Source: Sphingomonas rubra
GTDB lineage: Bacteria; Pseudomonadota; Alphaproteobacteria; Sphingomonadales; Sphingomonadaceae
Assembly (NCBI RefSeq): GCF_900115745.1
Contig: NZ_FOXP01000008.1
Span: 122,477-186,476, forward strand
Length of the DNA stretch: 64,000 bases
Direction: 5' to 3'
The position numbers were made by a program, and so were the translations under genes. The notes beneath the pieces were generated by a model. That model searched no databases. It had not been told where the DNA came from and worked only from the letters and a program-made list of their open reading frames with translations. Of the stretch, positions 35,455-44,488 are shown one piece after another; the first letter of the stretch is position 1, and each line of letters starts with the position of its first letter.

Positions 35455-36234
35455 ATGCCTATTCGTCGCATCGACCCCGCCAAGCGGGGTACCCCTCCTG
35501 TCGCCCCCTCTGTCGCCACAGCCATTCCGACGCCTGCCTCGAGACCGACTCCCGGTCATCAGCCACAGGCCAGCCTGGAGGCCTCCGCCTCCCATCCGGA
35601 TGCTATTGTCGTACGCCGTCGTATCCGTGGCATCTCGCCCGCCCCAACCCCTGCGGTACAGCCGCTCGCGGCGGCGAGTGTGTCGCTGCCCGCGAAGCGC
35701 GCTCACCACGTCGTGGATCGTACCGGGTCCAATTGGGACGGCGACGACTATCTGGTCGGTAGGAACCGCCCGCCGAAGGAGCATCAATGGCAAAAGGGCC
35801 AGTCCGGCAATCCGCGTGGGCCCAAGCCGAAGGAGAAGCTCTCGCCGGAGGCAGCCTTCGAGAAGGAGGTGCTCGCCGAGTTCACCGCCAAGGTAAACGG
35901 CGAGGAGGTCACGCTCAACATGGGCACCTTCGCCGTCCAGCTGCTGAAAGCCGGCGCCGCCAAGGGCGGGGTGAAGGCGCAGCAGATGCTGCTCGAGCTG
36001 TTCATGGCCACCGTGCGCAAGGCGGTCGTCCGCGAAGACACGCCGGCGATGGAGGAGTGGGAGCAGCAGCTCATCGACCAGATGCTCGACGACTATGGCC
36101 TGCCGGCCAAACCCGTGTTCCGCCAAACCGACCGCACGCTGCCGGAAGAAGATCCATCTCCTGGCGACCAGTCGGCAATGGACGATGATCTCGGCCCGGG
36201 TGACGACACGTTCGGCGAGGAGGATCTGTCATGA
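35455..36234 (+). CDS. DUF5681-domain protein, possible small-terminase partner
   Basis: A 259-residue protein. The first 100 residues are low-complexity (Pro, Ala, Ser) and probably disordered. Then comes the DUF5681 signature (QWQKGQSGNPRGPKPKEKLS) followed by a helical segment and an acidic tail. DUF5681 genes sit just upstream of terminase large subunits in many prophages, where they may take the place of the small subunit. ATG 35455 has GAGG six bases upstream. The stop overlaps the terminase start by four bases (ATGA). Confidence 0.85.
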   Translation: MPIRRIDPAKRGTPPVAPSVATAIPTPASRPTPGHQPQASLEASASHPDAIVVRRRIRGISPAPTPAVQPLAAASVSLPAKRAHHVVDRTGSNWDGDDYLVGRNRPPKEHQWQKGQSGNPRGPKPKEKLSPEAAFEKEVLAEFTAKVNGEEVTLNMGTFAVQLLKAGAAKGGVKAQQMLLELFMATVRKAVVREDTPAMEEWEQQLIDQMLDDYGLPAKPVFRQTDRTLPEEDPSPGDQSAMDDDLGPGDDTFGEEDLS

Positions 36235-37745
36235 GCGCCTCCACCAACCTGTCGCCGGCGGCCCGGCGGCATCTCGCAGCCGAGATCACCCGCCGCTCGC
36301 TCGGCGCGTTCCACGCCGAGGCGTTCCGCATGATGCACGGCGGCGAGCGCATCTCGCCCGGGCCGCACGTGGATGCCATGGTCCACGTGCTCGAACGACT
36401 GGCCAGCGGCGACCTCAAGCGGCTGGTCATCACCCTGCCGCCCCGGCACGGCAAGTCGGAGCTGGTCTCCGGCTCGTTCCCGGCCTGGGTGCTCGGCCAC
36501 GATCCCGCCGCCAAGATCACCGTCGTCAGCTACGGGCAGGATCTGTCGATCCCGCTCGTCGACAAGGCCCGTTCCATCGTCAAGGACGAGGCTTACGGTC
36601 GGCTGTTCCCGGCCACGACGATCAAGCGCGGAAAGGACCGGACCGACTATTTCGAGGTGGAGAGCGGCGGTGGCCTGCGCGCCGCCTCCAAGGCCGGCGC
36701 CATGACCGGGCTCGGCACCCACTTCCTGATCGTCGACGACTTCCACAAGGCTGGCGAGAGCCTGTCGCCGGTGGAACGGGAGAAAGCCATCGAGACGTTC
36801 CGGACGACGTTCGTCAACCGGTTCGACAATCTGGTCGACGGCCGCATCGTCATCGTCATGCAGCGCATCCACGAGGATGACCTCGCCGGTTGGGCGCTGC
36901 GCACGGGCAAGTGGCACCACCTCAACCTGCCCGCTTACGCCGAGCAGGACGAGGACATTCCCTTACCTCGCGGACGCATCTGGCAGCGACGCAAAGGCAC
37001 GGTTCTCGCCCCTGCCTTGGCGTCGGCCGAGTATCTCGAGGAAGTCCGGCTGACGATGGGCTCGCGCCATTTCGGCGCGCAGTTCCAGCAGAACCCCGTC
37101 GTCGCCGATGGTGGCCTCATGGATCTGAACTGGTTCGGCCAGTACGACGAGCGACCACCGCGCAACTTCTTCCACAAGATCGTGCAGAGCTGGGATCCGG
37201 CGATCACCGAGCGGATCACCTCGGACTATTCGGCCGGCATGACCTGGGGCTATCGCGACGGCAAATGGTACCTTCTCGATGTCATTCGCGCGCAGCTCGC
37301 CTTCACCAAGCTGACCGAGCGCGTGATCGGCTGGCATAAGCAGTGGCGCGCCGACGCGCTTATCATCGAGGGTGCCTCGATCGGGCACGCGCTCTTCGAT
37401 CAGGTGAGGGAAGCGGACCTACCTGGCACCCTCCGTTGTCCCACACCACGCCTCTCCAAGCAGGATCGGCTCGCGGGCTGCACGGTACAGCTCCAGACCG
37501 GTGACTTCCTGTTGCCGGCCAGCGCCGAGTGGTTGCCAGTGCTCAAGCACGAGTGGCTCGCCTTTCCCGAAGGTCGCAACGACGATCTGGTCGATGCGCT
37601 GGTGCAATTCTGCGAGTTCGCCTTCCGCGACAGCAGGTGGGTCGAGGAGACGTTCGACGCGAGCGGTCGCCGCCAACGACCGTCGCGGCCGCGGCGAACG
37701 TCGCGCTACTACGACGGCAACGTGCCCTCGGGCCAGTCCTGGTAG
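36231..37745 (+). CDS. Phage terminase large subunit
   Basis: The DNA-packaging motor and nuclease of tailed phages, 504 residues. The ATPase half has Walker A PPRHGKSE (70-77) and Walker B FLIVDDFHK (about 165-173, with Asp where Glu is usual). The nuclease half has SWDPA near residue 320 and a late acidic site (EGRNDDLVDALVQF). No head or tail gene exists in the window, so this is a packaging module without a capsid. Its last 37 bp overlap the convergent DUF2779 gene. Confidence 0.92.
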   Translation: MSASTNLSPAARRHLAAEITRRSLGAFHAEAFRMMHGGERISPGPHVDAMVHVLERLASGDLKRLVITLPPRHGKSELVSGSFPAWVLGHDPAAKITVVSYGQDLSIPLVDKARSIVKDEAYGRLFPATTIKRGKDRTDYFEVESGGGLRAASKAGAMTGLGTHFLIVDDFHKAGESLSPVEREKAIETFRTTFVNRFDNLVDGRIVIVMQRIHEDDLAGWALRTGKWHHLNLPAYAEQDEDIPLPRGRIWQRRKGTVLAPALASAEYLEEVRLTMGSRHFGAQFQQNPVVADGGLMDLNWFGQYDERPPRNFFHKIVQSWDPAITERITSDYSAGMTWGYRDGKWYLLDVIRAQLAFTKLTERVIGWHKQWRADALIIEGASIGHALFDQVREADLPGTLRCPTPRLSKQDRLAGCTVQLQTGDFLLPASAEWLPVLKHEWLAFPEGRNDDLVDALVQFCEFAFRDSRWVEETFDASGRRQRPSRPRRTSRYYDGNVPSGQSW

Positions 37746-39298
37746 TGGGTGACCGTGGTGGCTCGGGTGGGTGGATCGCACAGCCGCACGAGCACGACGG
37801 CCATCGCCAGCGTGTCACGCTCGCAGTAAGCGAGCAGCTCGCGCCGGATCGCGCCGTGCCGAGCGGCCGAGGTGTCCGGCGCCATCGTTTCCAAATAGAG
37901 GTCCTGCGCCTCGATGCCGGAGCGGGCACCATCAAGCGTCTGATAGTCCATTTCGGGCGCGAGCGTCGGCAGCACCGCCTTGATCGACCAGCTTCCGCGC
38001 ATGTCGCGATGGTAGTAGTGCCGCCTGGCGACCGGCAGCAGATCGACGAGCCGGGCAGCGAGCGAGCGCAGCGCCTCGCCATGTTCAGGAGCATGGTCAG
38101 CTAGCGCCAAAAGGCAGGCGCGTTCGAACGACGCGTTCCAGGCGATCACGGCACCGCTGGTCGGCAACGCCGCCAGCACCTCCGCGCATCGTCGTCGCGG
38201 ATCATTGCCGTCGGTCGACAGGAACTCGGCGTGTGCCAACTCGCCATCGCCTTGATCGATGTGCGCGGAGAACTGGAACGGCACCTGCTGGTAGGGCCGC
38301 GTGCCGATCCAGCGCGGCACGGCAAAGGCGATGCTCTCGAAGTCGAGGAAGGTGCGCGGGTAGGACCAGCCTGCCGCGTCGGCGATGACACCGGCCGCAT
38401 CATGGTAGGCGGTGCCGCTCAGCGTGGCCTGCTGGACACGTTGAAGGAGCGGCCTCGTGACGATCGCAGGGTCGACTTGCGTGAGATCGTCGATGCCGAG
38501 CACGGCGAGCGTGCCGGCGAGTGCCTTGCCGGCGGCGCCCGGCAGCAGTGTCGTCGGCCACGCAGGCGGCGCCGGTAGGTCTCGCCGGCAGTAGGTCTCG
38601 AACGAGCAGTAGAAGGGCTCGCTGCAATGTGCGCCGATGCCGATGTTCGGTTCGTCGCTGGCGAGCGTGTCGTTGGCGGCGGCGACCATCGCCGGTCGGG
38701 CTGCGACCGCGCTCGTCACCGCCTCGTCGGCGTCCACGTCGACGAACAAGCCTCGATAGTCGCCGAGCGTCTCCAGCACGAAGCGGGTGTCGATGACGCG
38801 GACCGAGGCGCGGGTCACCGACACGCCGCAAGCCTTCATCACCCAGAGTTGCGTCGCGAGATCGGCGCGCTGGTACGGCTTGACGCGCGTGGTACTCTTC
38901 ACCTCGGCGACGTGCCAGCCGTCGCCGTCCGGCAGCAGCAGATCGACGCGCACGACGACGTTGTCGTGGATGAAGGTCGCCTCGAAGATCGGGCGGCGGT
39001 CGGGCGATCGTAGCGCTTCCGAAGTCGCGCGAGCAGCGTCTGCCAAGCCCGTGCTCGCATCAATCATGATGCCGTCGGGATAGAGCGAGCAGGCGACAGC
39101 GCCGACCTCGTGGCCGATGCGGAACGAGCGCGTCGTCGCCGCCCCCTCGTGTGCGAGCTCGGGACGGTGCACCGACAGCCACAGCCGCTTGGCGCATTGC
39201 TCGAAGATGGCGATCCGCGACTTGGACAAGCCAGTACGGCGCGGCGTCGCGGCGGCGCTCGGTCGCGCATTGTCCGTTAAAGCCGCCCGATCGATCAT
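37709..39298 (-). CDS. DUF2779 protein: Cas4-like Fe-S nuclease fused to DnaQ-like exonuclease
   Basis: A 529-residue predicted two-domain nuclease. The N-terminal half has a PD-(D/E)XK core (Asp119, then Glu132-Val-Lys134 in HVAEVKSTTRVK) and four cysteines in the Cas4/AddB layout (Cys35, then Cys225, Cys231, Cys237), which should hold an Fe-S cluster. The C-terminal half (DUF2779) is a DEDD-type exonuclease: FLDFESIAFAVPRW (Asp319, Glu321), NASFERACLLAL and YCERDTLAMAVVL. All key acidic residues are present. It is the last gene of a four-gene run, 22 bp after the second PDZ gene. No ribosome site is clear at ATG 39298. A role in DNA processing or defence is inferred. Confidence 0.85.
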   Translation of the reverse strand: MIDRAALTDNARPSAAATPRRTGLSKSRIAIFEQCAKRLWLSVHRPELAHEGAATTRSFRIGHEVGAVACSLYPDGIMIDASTGLADAARATSEALRSPDRRPIFEATFIHDNVVVRVDLLLPDGDGWHVAEVKSTTRVKPYQRADLATQLWVMKACGVSVTRASVRVIDTRFVLETLGDYRGLFVDVDADEAVTSAVAARPAMVAAANDTLASDEPNIGIGAHCSEPFYCSFETYCRRDLPAPPAWPTTLLPGAAGKALAGTLAVLGIDDLTQVDPAIVTRPLLQRVQQATLSGTAYHDAAGVIADAAGWSYPRTFLDFESIAFAVPRWIGTRPYQQVPFQFSAHIDQGDGELAHAEFLSTDGNDPRRRCAEVLAALPTSGAVIAWNASFERACLLALADHAPEHGEALRSLAARLVDLLPVARRHYYHRDMRGSWSIKAVLPTLAPEMDYQTLDGARSGIEAQDLYLETMAPDTSAARHGAIRRELLAYCERDTLAMAVVLVRLCDPPTRATTVTHYQDWPEGTLPS

Positions 39299-39320
39299 CG
39301 ACAGAGTGTAGCGGAAAAGC

Positions 39321-40055
39321 TCATGGCGCGCGGCGCAGATCGATGCGGGTGCCGGCGGCCGTCTCGATGGTCATCGTGGCCACGTCGCTGCCGACCACCT
39401 GCGCCATCGCCAGCCCCATGCCGGCGAGCGCGATGCCGTTCGCGTGAGTGATGACGAGGCCCGGCGTGATCCCAGCCTTGGCGGCGGCGGAGCCCGCGAG
39501 GACCTCGCCGACGTAGGCGCCCTCCGGCATGATCCGGAGCTTCAGCCCGGACGGCGTCGCCGGAACGTCAGCGGCGACGACGGGGCCGGCGGCGGTGGTG
39601 CTGGTCGAGGCGTTCGTCGCGGTCGGCATCAGCCGTGCCGGCGGAAGGCCACCCGTCGCGACCGCGTTGTCGCACAGGAAGTTCACGATCGTCCTGGGAC
39701 CGCGCTGGCCGATGTCGACGGTCTTCACCGCGTCGTGATCGACCACCACGACGAACTGCGTACGCGGGTTGCGGTCCGTCACCGGCGCGATCGCGCGCAT
39801 GATGCCGCAGGTGACGTAGCCGTCGAAGCGGCCCTTGTGCTTCCAGCTCGTTCGTAGGTAGCCGTTCGGCCACTCGATGGCCCAGTTCTGCGAATCGGGT
39901 AGGCGGGCGCGGACACCTGCCTCGGCCACCTCCTTGTAGCGGTTCCACTCGGGCGGGGGCCCATAGACATAGTCGCTGCCCTTGGCGGCAGCGATAGTGG
40001 CGGGCGCCGACATGGCCACTGCCAGTATCGCGGCCGCCGCCAATCCGGCCTTCAT
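39321..40055 (-). CDS. Exported PDZ-domain protein B (paralogue of the upstream gene)
   Basis: A 244-residue protein: signal peptide (KAGLAAAAILAVAMSAPATI), an N-terminal domain of about 110 residues with two conserved cysteines (VTCGIM and NFLCDNA), a Thr/Ser/Pro linker, and a C-terminal PDZ domain (YVGEVLAGSAAAKAGITPGL, THANGIALAGMGLA). It matches the neighbouring protein along its whole length (both have YGPxPxW, AEAGxxARL, FVVVxDxD). It overlaps that gene by four bases (ATGA). Expected in the periplasm. No catalytic domain is visible; it may bind peptides or act as an adaptor. Confidence 0.82.
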   Translation of the reverse strand: MKAGLAAAAILAVAMSAPATIAAAKGSDYVYGPPPEWNRYKEVAEAGVRARLPDSQNWAIEWPNGYLRTSWKHKGRFDGYVTCGIMRAIAPVTDRNPRTQFVVVVDHDAVKTVDIGQRGPRTIVNFLCDNAVATGGLPPARLMPTATNASTSTTAAGPVVAADVPATPSGLKLRIMPEGAYVGEVLAGSAAAKAGITPGLVITHANGIALAGMGLAMAQVVGSDVATMTIETAAGTRIDLRRAP

Positions 40056-40816
40056 GGCTTGGCTCCAAGCGTAACGGTTCGCCCACCGACGATCGCCAGC
40101 GAGGCGGTCACGCCGGCCGCGTCGACCACCTTGAGCATGGCATCGCCCATGCCGGCGAGCGGGATGGCGTTGACGCTGGCGACGACCATGCCGGGCTTGA
40201 GGCCGGCGAGCGCGGCGGGCGAGTCGGGCGTGACCGCGCTGATATAGGCGCCATCGGGCATCGCGCGCAGGCTGAGACCGGAGGCGGCGCTGACGGTCGC
40301 CGTCGGCGTATTTGGTGCCGCCGCTGTTACCGCAACAGGCGCCGGTGCCGCCCCCATCACGCTCGCGGTGATTGCGCCTGCCGGTAACGGCGGGAACTGC
40401 CCGGCGCGCGCCATCTTGGCGCAGGGTGCCTCGACGAGGCCACCGAGCACACGCTCGATGGCGGCGTAGAGCACGCGGTCATAGTCGATGACGACGACGA
40501 ACCCGCTGGCACCGGCATAGCCGCCCATCCGGTTCCTGGCGTTGACGGTCCCGCAGGCCACGTAGCCATGGTAGCGGCCCTCGAGGAACGGACGGAACAT
40601 GCCCTTGAAGAAGCCGGCCGACCAGCTGATCCGCGCCGACTCCGGATCGATCAGCCGTGCCTGGATGCCGGCCTCGGCGAGACTACGGAACTGCTCCCAC
40701 GTCGGCTCGGGACCGTACAGATGCTCGGGCTTGTCTTTGTCGGCGCCGAGCGCCGGTGTCGCCAGCAGGGCAATGGCCGCGGCGACCGCCGGGAGGAAGA
40801 TGGTGTGCTTGCTCAC
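40052..40816 (-). CDS. Exported PDZ-domain protein A
   Basis: A 254-residue protein built like its neighbour: signal peptide (TIFLPAVAAAIALLATPALG), an N-terminal domain with YGPEPTWEQFRSLAEAG and conserved cysteines (VACGTV, EAPCAKM), a Pro/Ala/Thr linker, and a PDZ domain (YISAVTPDSPAALAGLKPGM, ASVNAIPLAGMGDA). The GTG at 40816 overlaps the stop of the upstream nuclease gene (GTGA). Two exported PDZ proteins coupled to a cytoplasmic nuclease is an odd arrangement. Confidence 0.82.
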   Translation of the reverse strand: MSKHTIFLPAVAAAIALLATPALGADKDKPEHLYGPEPTWEQFRSLAEAGIQARLIDPESARISWSAGFFKGMFRPFLEGRYHGYVACGTVNARNRMGGYAGASGFVVVIDYDRVLYAAIERVLGGLVEAPCAKMARAGQFPPLPAGAITASVMGAAPAPVAVTAAAPNTPTATVSAASGLSLRAMPDGAYISAVTPDSPAALAGLKPGMVVASVNAIPLAGMGDAMLKVVDAAGVTASLAIVGGRTVTLGAKP

Positions 40817-42048
40817 GCTGCCATCTCCCGGCCGTTGCTCTGGAGGCGCGGGCGCAGGGAGTTGACGAGCTGGTTGGCGCGGGCGCCGAGCCACCGTCGC
40901 TGCTCGGCCTCGACCTCGTCCGTCCAGGGTTGTGGTGCCGGCATCGACAGGTTGATCTGCGCGACCTCGCCGTCCTCCCAGCTCGGCGGCTCGAGGTCTT
41001 GCGCGGTGAACTCCGCATCGATGATCTCGCGCTCGGCGAGCAGCGCCTCGAAGGCGGCGCGCTGTTCAGGCCCCGCGAAGCGAACCTGCGTGCCCATGCG
41101 CCCGGTGTTCATGCTCCGCCAGACGTTGATGTAGAGACCGTCGGGCAGCGGCACCCTGATCCAGCCGTTGCCGCCGTTCTTCGGTGGCGGCTGGCCGGGA
41201 TCGTCGAAGCGGGTGTCGGTCGCGAAGCGCTCAACGAAGCTGCGCCAGCGGGTGCCCGTCTCGGTCACGGCCCTTGGCGCGGTGTTGCTAGCCGTGCTGG
41301 TGGTCGCGCCGCCTGTCGGCCTCGCAGCGGCGGCACTGTCGACGGCATCAAAGACGATGCCGGGTACCTCGCTGCGGATGACGTGGCGCTCGATGATCGC
41401 GGTCTGCGCGAGCACGCGCGGTTGCATAATGACGTGCTCGGTGCCGCCGGCGTCGGTGTGGCGGTATTCGGCAATTTCGATGAGCCCGAAACCGAAGGCG
41501 AGCCCCGGCTGGTCGCGCAGATACTCGCCGATCCGGCGCGTGCCCTCGGCAATGCCGTCGCCGACCACCAGCAGCAGGAAGCGCCCGGCAGCGAGATCGC
41601 GCGTCACCCGGTCGACGAACTCGGCCTCCGGCAGCGTGCCACCGACTTCCTGCGCCAGCGCATAGAGCACGTTGCCCTGCCGCCTGGTGGCGATGCTCAC
41701 CTGGCGCTGGAGATCCTCATAGCCATAGCGGCTCAGCTCGCGGGCATAGTCGAGAATCTGGCCGACCACCTCGCGGCGCGCCTGCGGGTTTCGCCAGAGC
41801 TTGCACTCGACCATGACGAGCCGCCCGGCCTCGTCCATCAGCAGCACGTCGACGAAGCCGACGCCCGGGATCGACAGCTCGCGCGTCACGGTGACCAGGC
41901 GGCCGTAGCTCGGGTCGAGGTCGTGGACCGGCAGCAGCGCGGGGTGTTCGGCGATGAGGTCGCGCAGCACCGCCTCGCGGCGTGCCTCGCCTTGCGGCAC
42001 GCGCCGCACCACCTGTGTCGTATCGTTATCCAGCAGCACCAGCGTCAT
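40813..42048 (-). CDS. PD-(D/E)XK nuclease-domain protein (RecB/NucS-like)
   Basis: A 411-residue protein. Residues about 50-110 form a restriction-endonuclease-like core: Asp67 (GFVDVLL), Glu81-Cys-Lys83 (MVECKLWRN) and the downstream Gln97 (VGQILDYARELS), the QxxxY pattern of RecB-like nucleases. The rest has no motif I know; residues 300-340 (GWIRVPLPDGLYINVWRSM) look like a separate small domain. ATG 42048 has GGGGAG eight bases upstream. It is the first gene of the operon that goes on to the two PDZ proteins and the DUF2779 nuclease. Confidence 0.82.
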   Translation of the reverse strand: MTLVLLDNDTTQVVRRVPQGEARREAVLRDLIAEHPALLPVHDLDPSYGRLVTVTRELSIPGVGFVDVLLMDEAGRLVMVECKLWRNPQARREVVGQILDYARELSRYGYEDLQRQVSIATRRQGNVLYALAQEVGGTLPEAEFVDRVTRDLAAGRFLLLVVGDGIAEGTRRIGEYLRDQPGLAFGFGLIEIAEYRHTDAGGTEHVIMQPRVLAQTAIIERHVIRSEVPGIVFDAVDSAAAARPTGGATTSTASNTAPRAVTETGTRWRSFVERFATDTRFDDPGQPPPKNGGNGWIRVPLPDGLYINVWRSMNTGRMGTQVRFAGPEQRAAFEALLAEREIIDAEFTAQDLEPPSWEDGEVAQINLSMPAPQPWTDEVEAEQRRWLGARANQLVNSLRPRLQSNGREMAA

Positions 42049-42419
42049 GCGCGCATCTCCCCTCTGGGGCGCGCCGCTATCTGCCGATGGCTTCCTCGTC
42101 GCACCTATGTCCTCTCGGAGCGACGGCCCGAAGCCGGATGTTCGAAACCTGTTACGCACAGGCGCATGCGCCTTTACCGTTGCCGGCTGGACATGCGCGC
42201 ATGCCACCCGGCCTCGACAAAGTCGCGACCGAGCATGCGTAAAGAGGTTTCGACGCCCCACCCCCCGGCTTTCACGAGGGGCGGTGACGTGATTGCTCGA
42301 CGTGGCACGGCAGGCAAGTGGAATGTGCGCGTGGGCGGTGGATTGTGCGAGCGACGCGAAAAGGCCCGGCGGCAGCTTCGCTGCGACCGGGCCGATGTGA
42401 GGACCGCTGTTGGCCCGGA
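42049..42419. other. Gap between recombinase and nuclease operon
   Basis: About 370 bp with no gene I can support. It holds the recombinase terminator at 42359-42393 and, nearer the nuclease, a stretch with several GCATGCG-type blocks (42161-42240) that may be the operon promoter region. Confidence 0.6.
42359..42393 (-). terminator. Rho-independent terminator of the recombinase operon
   Basis: On the minus strand a hairpin (GGCCCGG with CCGGGCC, inner GCAGC-GAA-GCTGC) is followed by TTTT. It lies 27 bp after the recombinase stop. Confidence 0.8.
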
Positions 42420-44078
42420 TCAGCCAGCGGGGAGGAACGCTGCCTTCTGTGCTCGCCAGTCCGTCGGCACCGTGGCCTTGAGGGTCAGGCTCGCGGCGGT
42501 GATGCCGGCGCGCTGGCGGCCGGCGAGGATGGCCTCGGTAACGGCCGGCGAGAGGAAGGCGAGCCGCAGGACGCGCGTCGCGTAGGACGCAGTGACACCT
42601 TCGCGCGTCGCCAGCTCGGCGATGTCGATCTCGCCGGTGCGCAGCACCTGCCACCAGCGCCGCGCCTGCGCCACCAGCCGGACCAGCGACTTGTCGGCAC
42701 TCGCCCGGGTGAGCGAGCCATTGTCTTGGACCAACCGCAGCGTCCGACCGGACCGGGTCAAGCGTGCGCCGCACGCCAGCATGATGGTGGCGGGCGCGTC
42801 GACGGGCTGCTCGACGCCCAGCGCCGCGGCGAGCGCCGGCAGGTCGACGATGACGCCGATCTCACCCGCGCCGACCGCGACCCGCGTGACCACCGCGGTG
42901 ACGAGCGCGGGGCGTCGCTCGGCTAGCTGGACGGACAGCGACGCGCATCGCGCGGGCAAGGCGGTCAGGAGGTGTGGCGTCACCTCAAGCGACATCGTCG
43001 TCGCCAGTTGCAGCGGATCGGCGAGCAGCGTTGCCAGCCGTTCGGTAACGAGGCCCTCCAGCTCGCGCGCGGGCAGGCGCAAACCAGTGTCGCTGCCGCC
43101 GTGATGGAGGGCGCGGCTGACATAGTAGCGGTGACGCACCTTGCCCTTGCACGCGTGTGTCGCGACCAGCGGCTCGCCCTTGTCATCGACGACCTTGCCG
43201 GCGAGTGGGCTGTTCTCGGCCGCGTTCGCGCGGCGACGGTGACCCTGGAGATGGTCGGCGAGCATGGCCTGCGTGGCCGTGAACGTCGCCTCGTCGATGA
43301 TCGCGGGTTGGAGACCGGGGTAGACCATGTCCTTGTGCCCGATCTGGCCCCGGTAGATCACGTTCTTGAGGATGCCGTAGAGCTGCCCCCGCGTGAACGT
43401 GCCGCCGCCAAGCGACTTGCCGCTGATGCTGACCCTCGCTGGCACGGTGATCCCCTGCCCCGCTAGCTCCTCCTGCAGCTGCCGTACGCTGCCGAGCGCG
43501 AGGTAGCGGGCGAACAGGTGACGGATGAGCGCGGCGTGCTCCTCAACGATGGTGAGCGTGCGGTCACTCGGCGCATAGCCGAGCGGCGGTGTGCCACCCA
43601 TCCACATGCCGCGCGCCTTGGAGGCGGCGATCTTGTCGCGGATGCGCTCGGCGGTGACCTCGCGCTCGAACTGCGCGAACGACAGGAGCATGTTGAGCGT
43701 GAGGCGTCCCATGCTGGTCGTCGTGTTGAACGACTGGGTCACCGACACGAAGCTGGTCCCCGCCGCATCGAACGTCTCAACCAGCTTGGCGAAGTCGAAC
43801 AGCGAGCGCGTCAGCCGGTCGACCTTGTAGACGACGATGATGTCGACGCGGCCCGCCGCCACCTCGGCGAGCAGACGCTTGAGCGCGGGCCGCTCCAGCG
43901 TGCCGCCGGACAGGCCGCCGTCATCGTAGATCTCGGGCAGCGCGGTCCAGCCCTCGGATGCCTGGCTGAGGATGTACGCGGCGCAAGCCTCGCGCTGCGC
44001 GTCGAGGCTGTTGAAGCTCTGCTCCAGCCCCTCGTCGGACGACTTGCGGGTGTAGATGGCGCAGCGAACCTGTTTCAT
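42420..44078 (-). CDS. Large serine recombinase
   Basis: A 552-residue site-specific recombinase that likely moves the element. The N-terminal resolvase domain has the catalytic serine in YTRKSSDEG (Ser13 or Ser14), VDIIVVYKVDRLTRSLFDFA with the active-site Arg, and RLTLNMLLSFAQFEREV; the recombinase domain (GTPPLGYAPSDR, ILKNVIYRGQIGHKDMVYPG) follows. The zinc-ribbon part is reduced: only one Cys of the usual set is clear (THACKGK). ATG 44078 overlaps the DUF2924 stop (ATGA). Confidence 0.93.
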   Translation of the reverse strand: MKQVRCAIYTRKSSDEGLEQSFNSLDAQREACAAYILSQASEGWTALPEIYDDGGLSGGTLERPALKRLLAEVAAGRVDIIVVYKVDRLTRSLFDFAKLVETFDAAGTSFVSVTQSFNTTTSMGRLTLNMLLSFAQFEREVTAERIRDKIAASKARGMWMGGTPPLGYAPSDRTLTIVEEHAALIRHLFARYLALGSVRQLQEELAGQGITVPARVSISGKSLGGGTFTRGQLYGILKNVIYRGQIGHKDMVYPGLQPAIIDEATFTATQAMLADHLQGHRRRANAAENSPLAGKVVDDKGEPLVATHACKGKVRHRYYVSRALHHGGSDTGLRLPARELEGLVTERLATLLADPLQLATTMSLEVTPHLLTALPARCASLSVQLAERRPALVTAVVTRVAVGAGEIGVIVDLPALAAALGVEQPVDAPATIMLACGARLTRSGRTLRLVQDNGSLTRASADKSLVRLVAQARRWWQVLRTGEIDIAELATREGVTASYATRVLRLAFLSPAVTEAILAGRQRAGITAASLTLKATVPTDWRAQKAAFLPAG

Positions 44079-44488
44079 GCCGCCGCCGCCTTCTTCTTGA
44101 GGCCGAAGAAGGCTGGGCCGGACCAGCGCGTGCCGGTGATCGCACGCGCGACCTCCGACAGCGAGCGCCACTCGCGCTCGTCCCAGCGGATGATCTCGTC
44201 GTCGCCGACGGTGACGACGTGCACCCGGCCCTGCCACTCGCGCACCAGCCGCATGCCCGGAGCCGCATTCCGCGTGCGGGTCTGCCCGCGCGCCAGCTGG
44301 TCGAGCGCCTGGGTGACGCCGCGCGGGTGCCCGCCCCCTGCCCTCGCCTGGATCTCCCAGGCGAGCGCGAGGCGGAGCAGCTTGGGGCTGATCTTGGGCG
44401 CTGGCGTGCCGACCAGCGTGCGCCAGCGCTGCCGCAGGTCGGCGGAAGATAGCTCCTCCAGGCGGCCAAGTTCGACGGCGACGTCCAT
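44075..44488 (-). CDS. DUF2924-domain protein
   Basis: A 137-residue basic protein of the DUF2924 family (LSSADLRQRWRTLVGTPAPK, then LLRLALAWEIQARAGGG and a C-terminal basic core). The family almost always lies between a DUF3489 gene and a serine recombinase in such islands, as here. A role as accessory DNA-binding factor to the recombinase is inferred. ATG 44488 shares its first base with the stop of the upstream gene (TGATG). Confidence 0.88.
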   Translation of the reverse strand: MDVAVELGRLEELSSADLRQRWRTLVGTPAPKISPKLLRLALAWEIQARAGGGHPRGVTQALDQLARGQTRTRNAAPGMRLVREWQGRVHVVTVGDDEIIRWDEREWRSLSEVARAITGTRWSGPAFFGLKKKAAAA

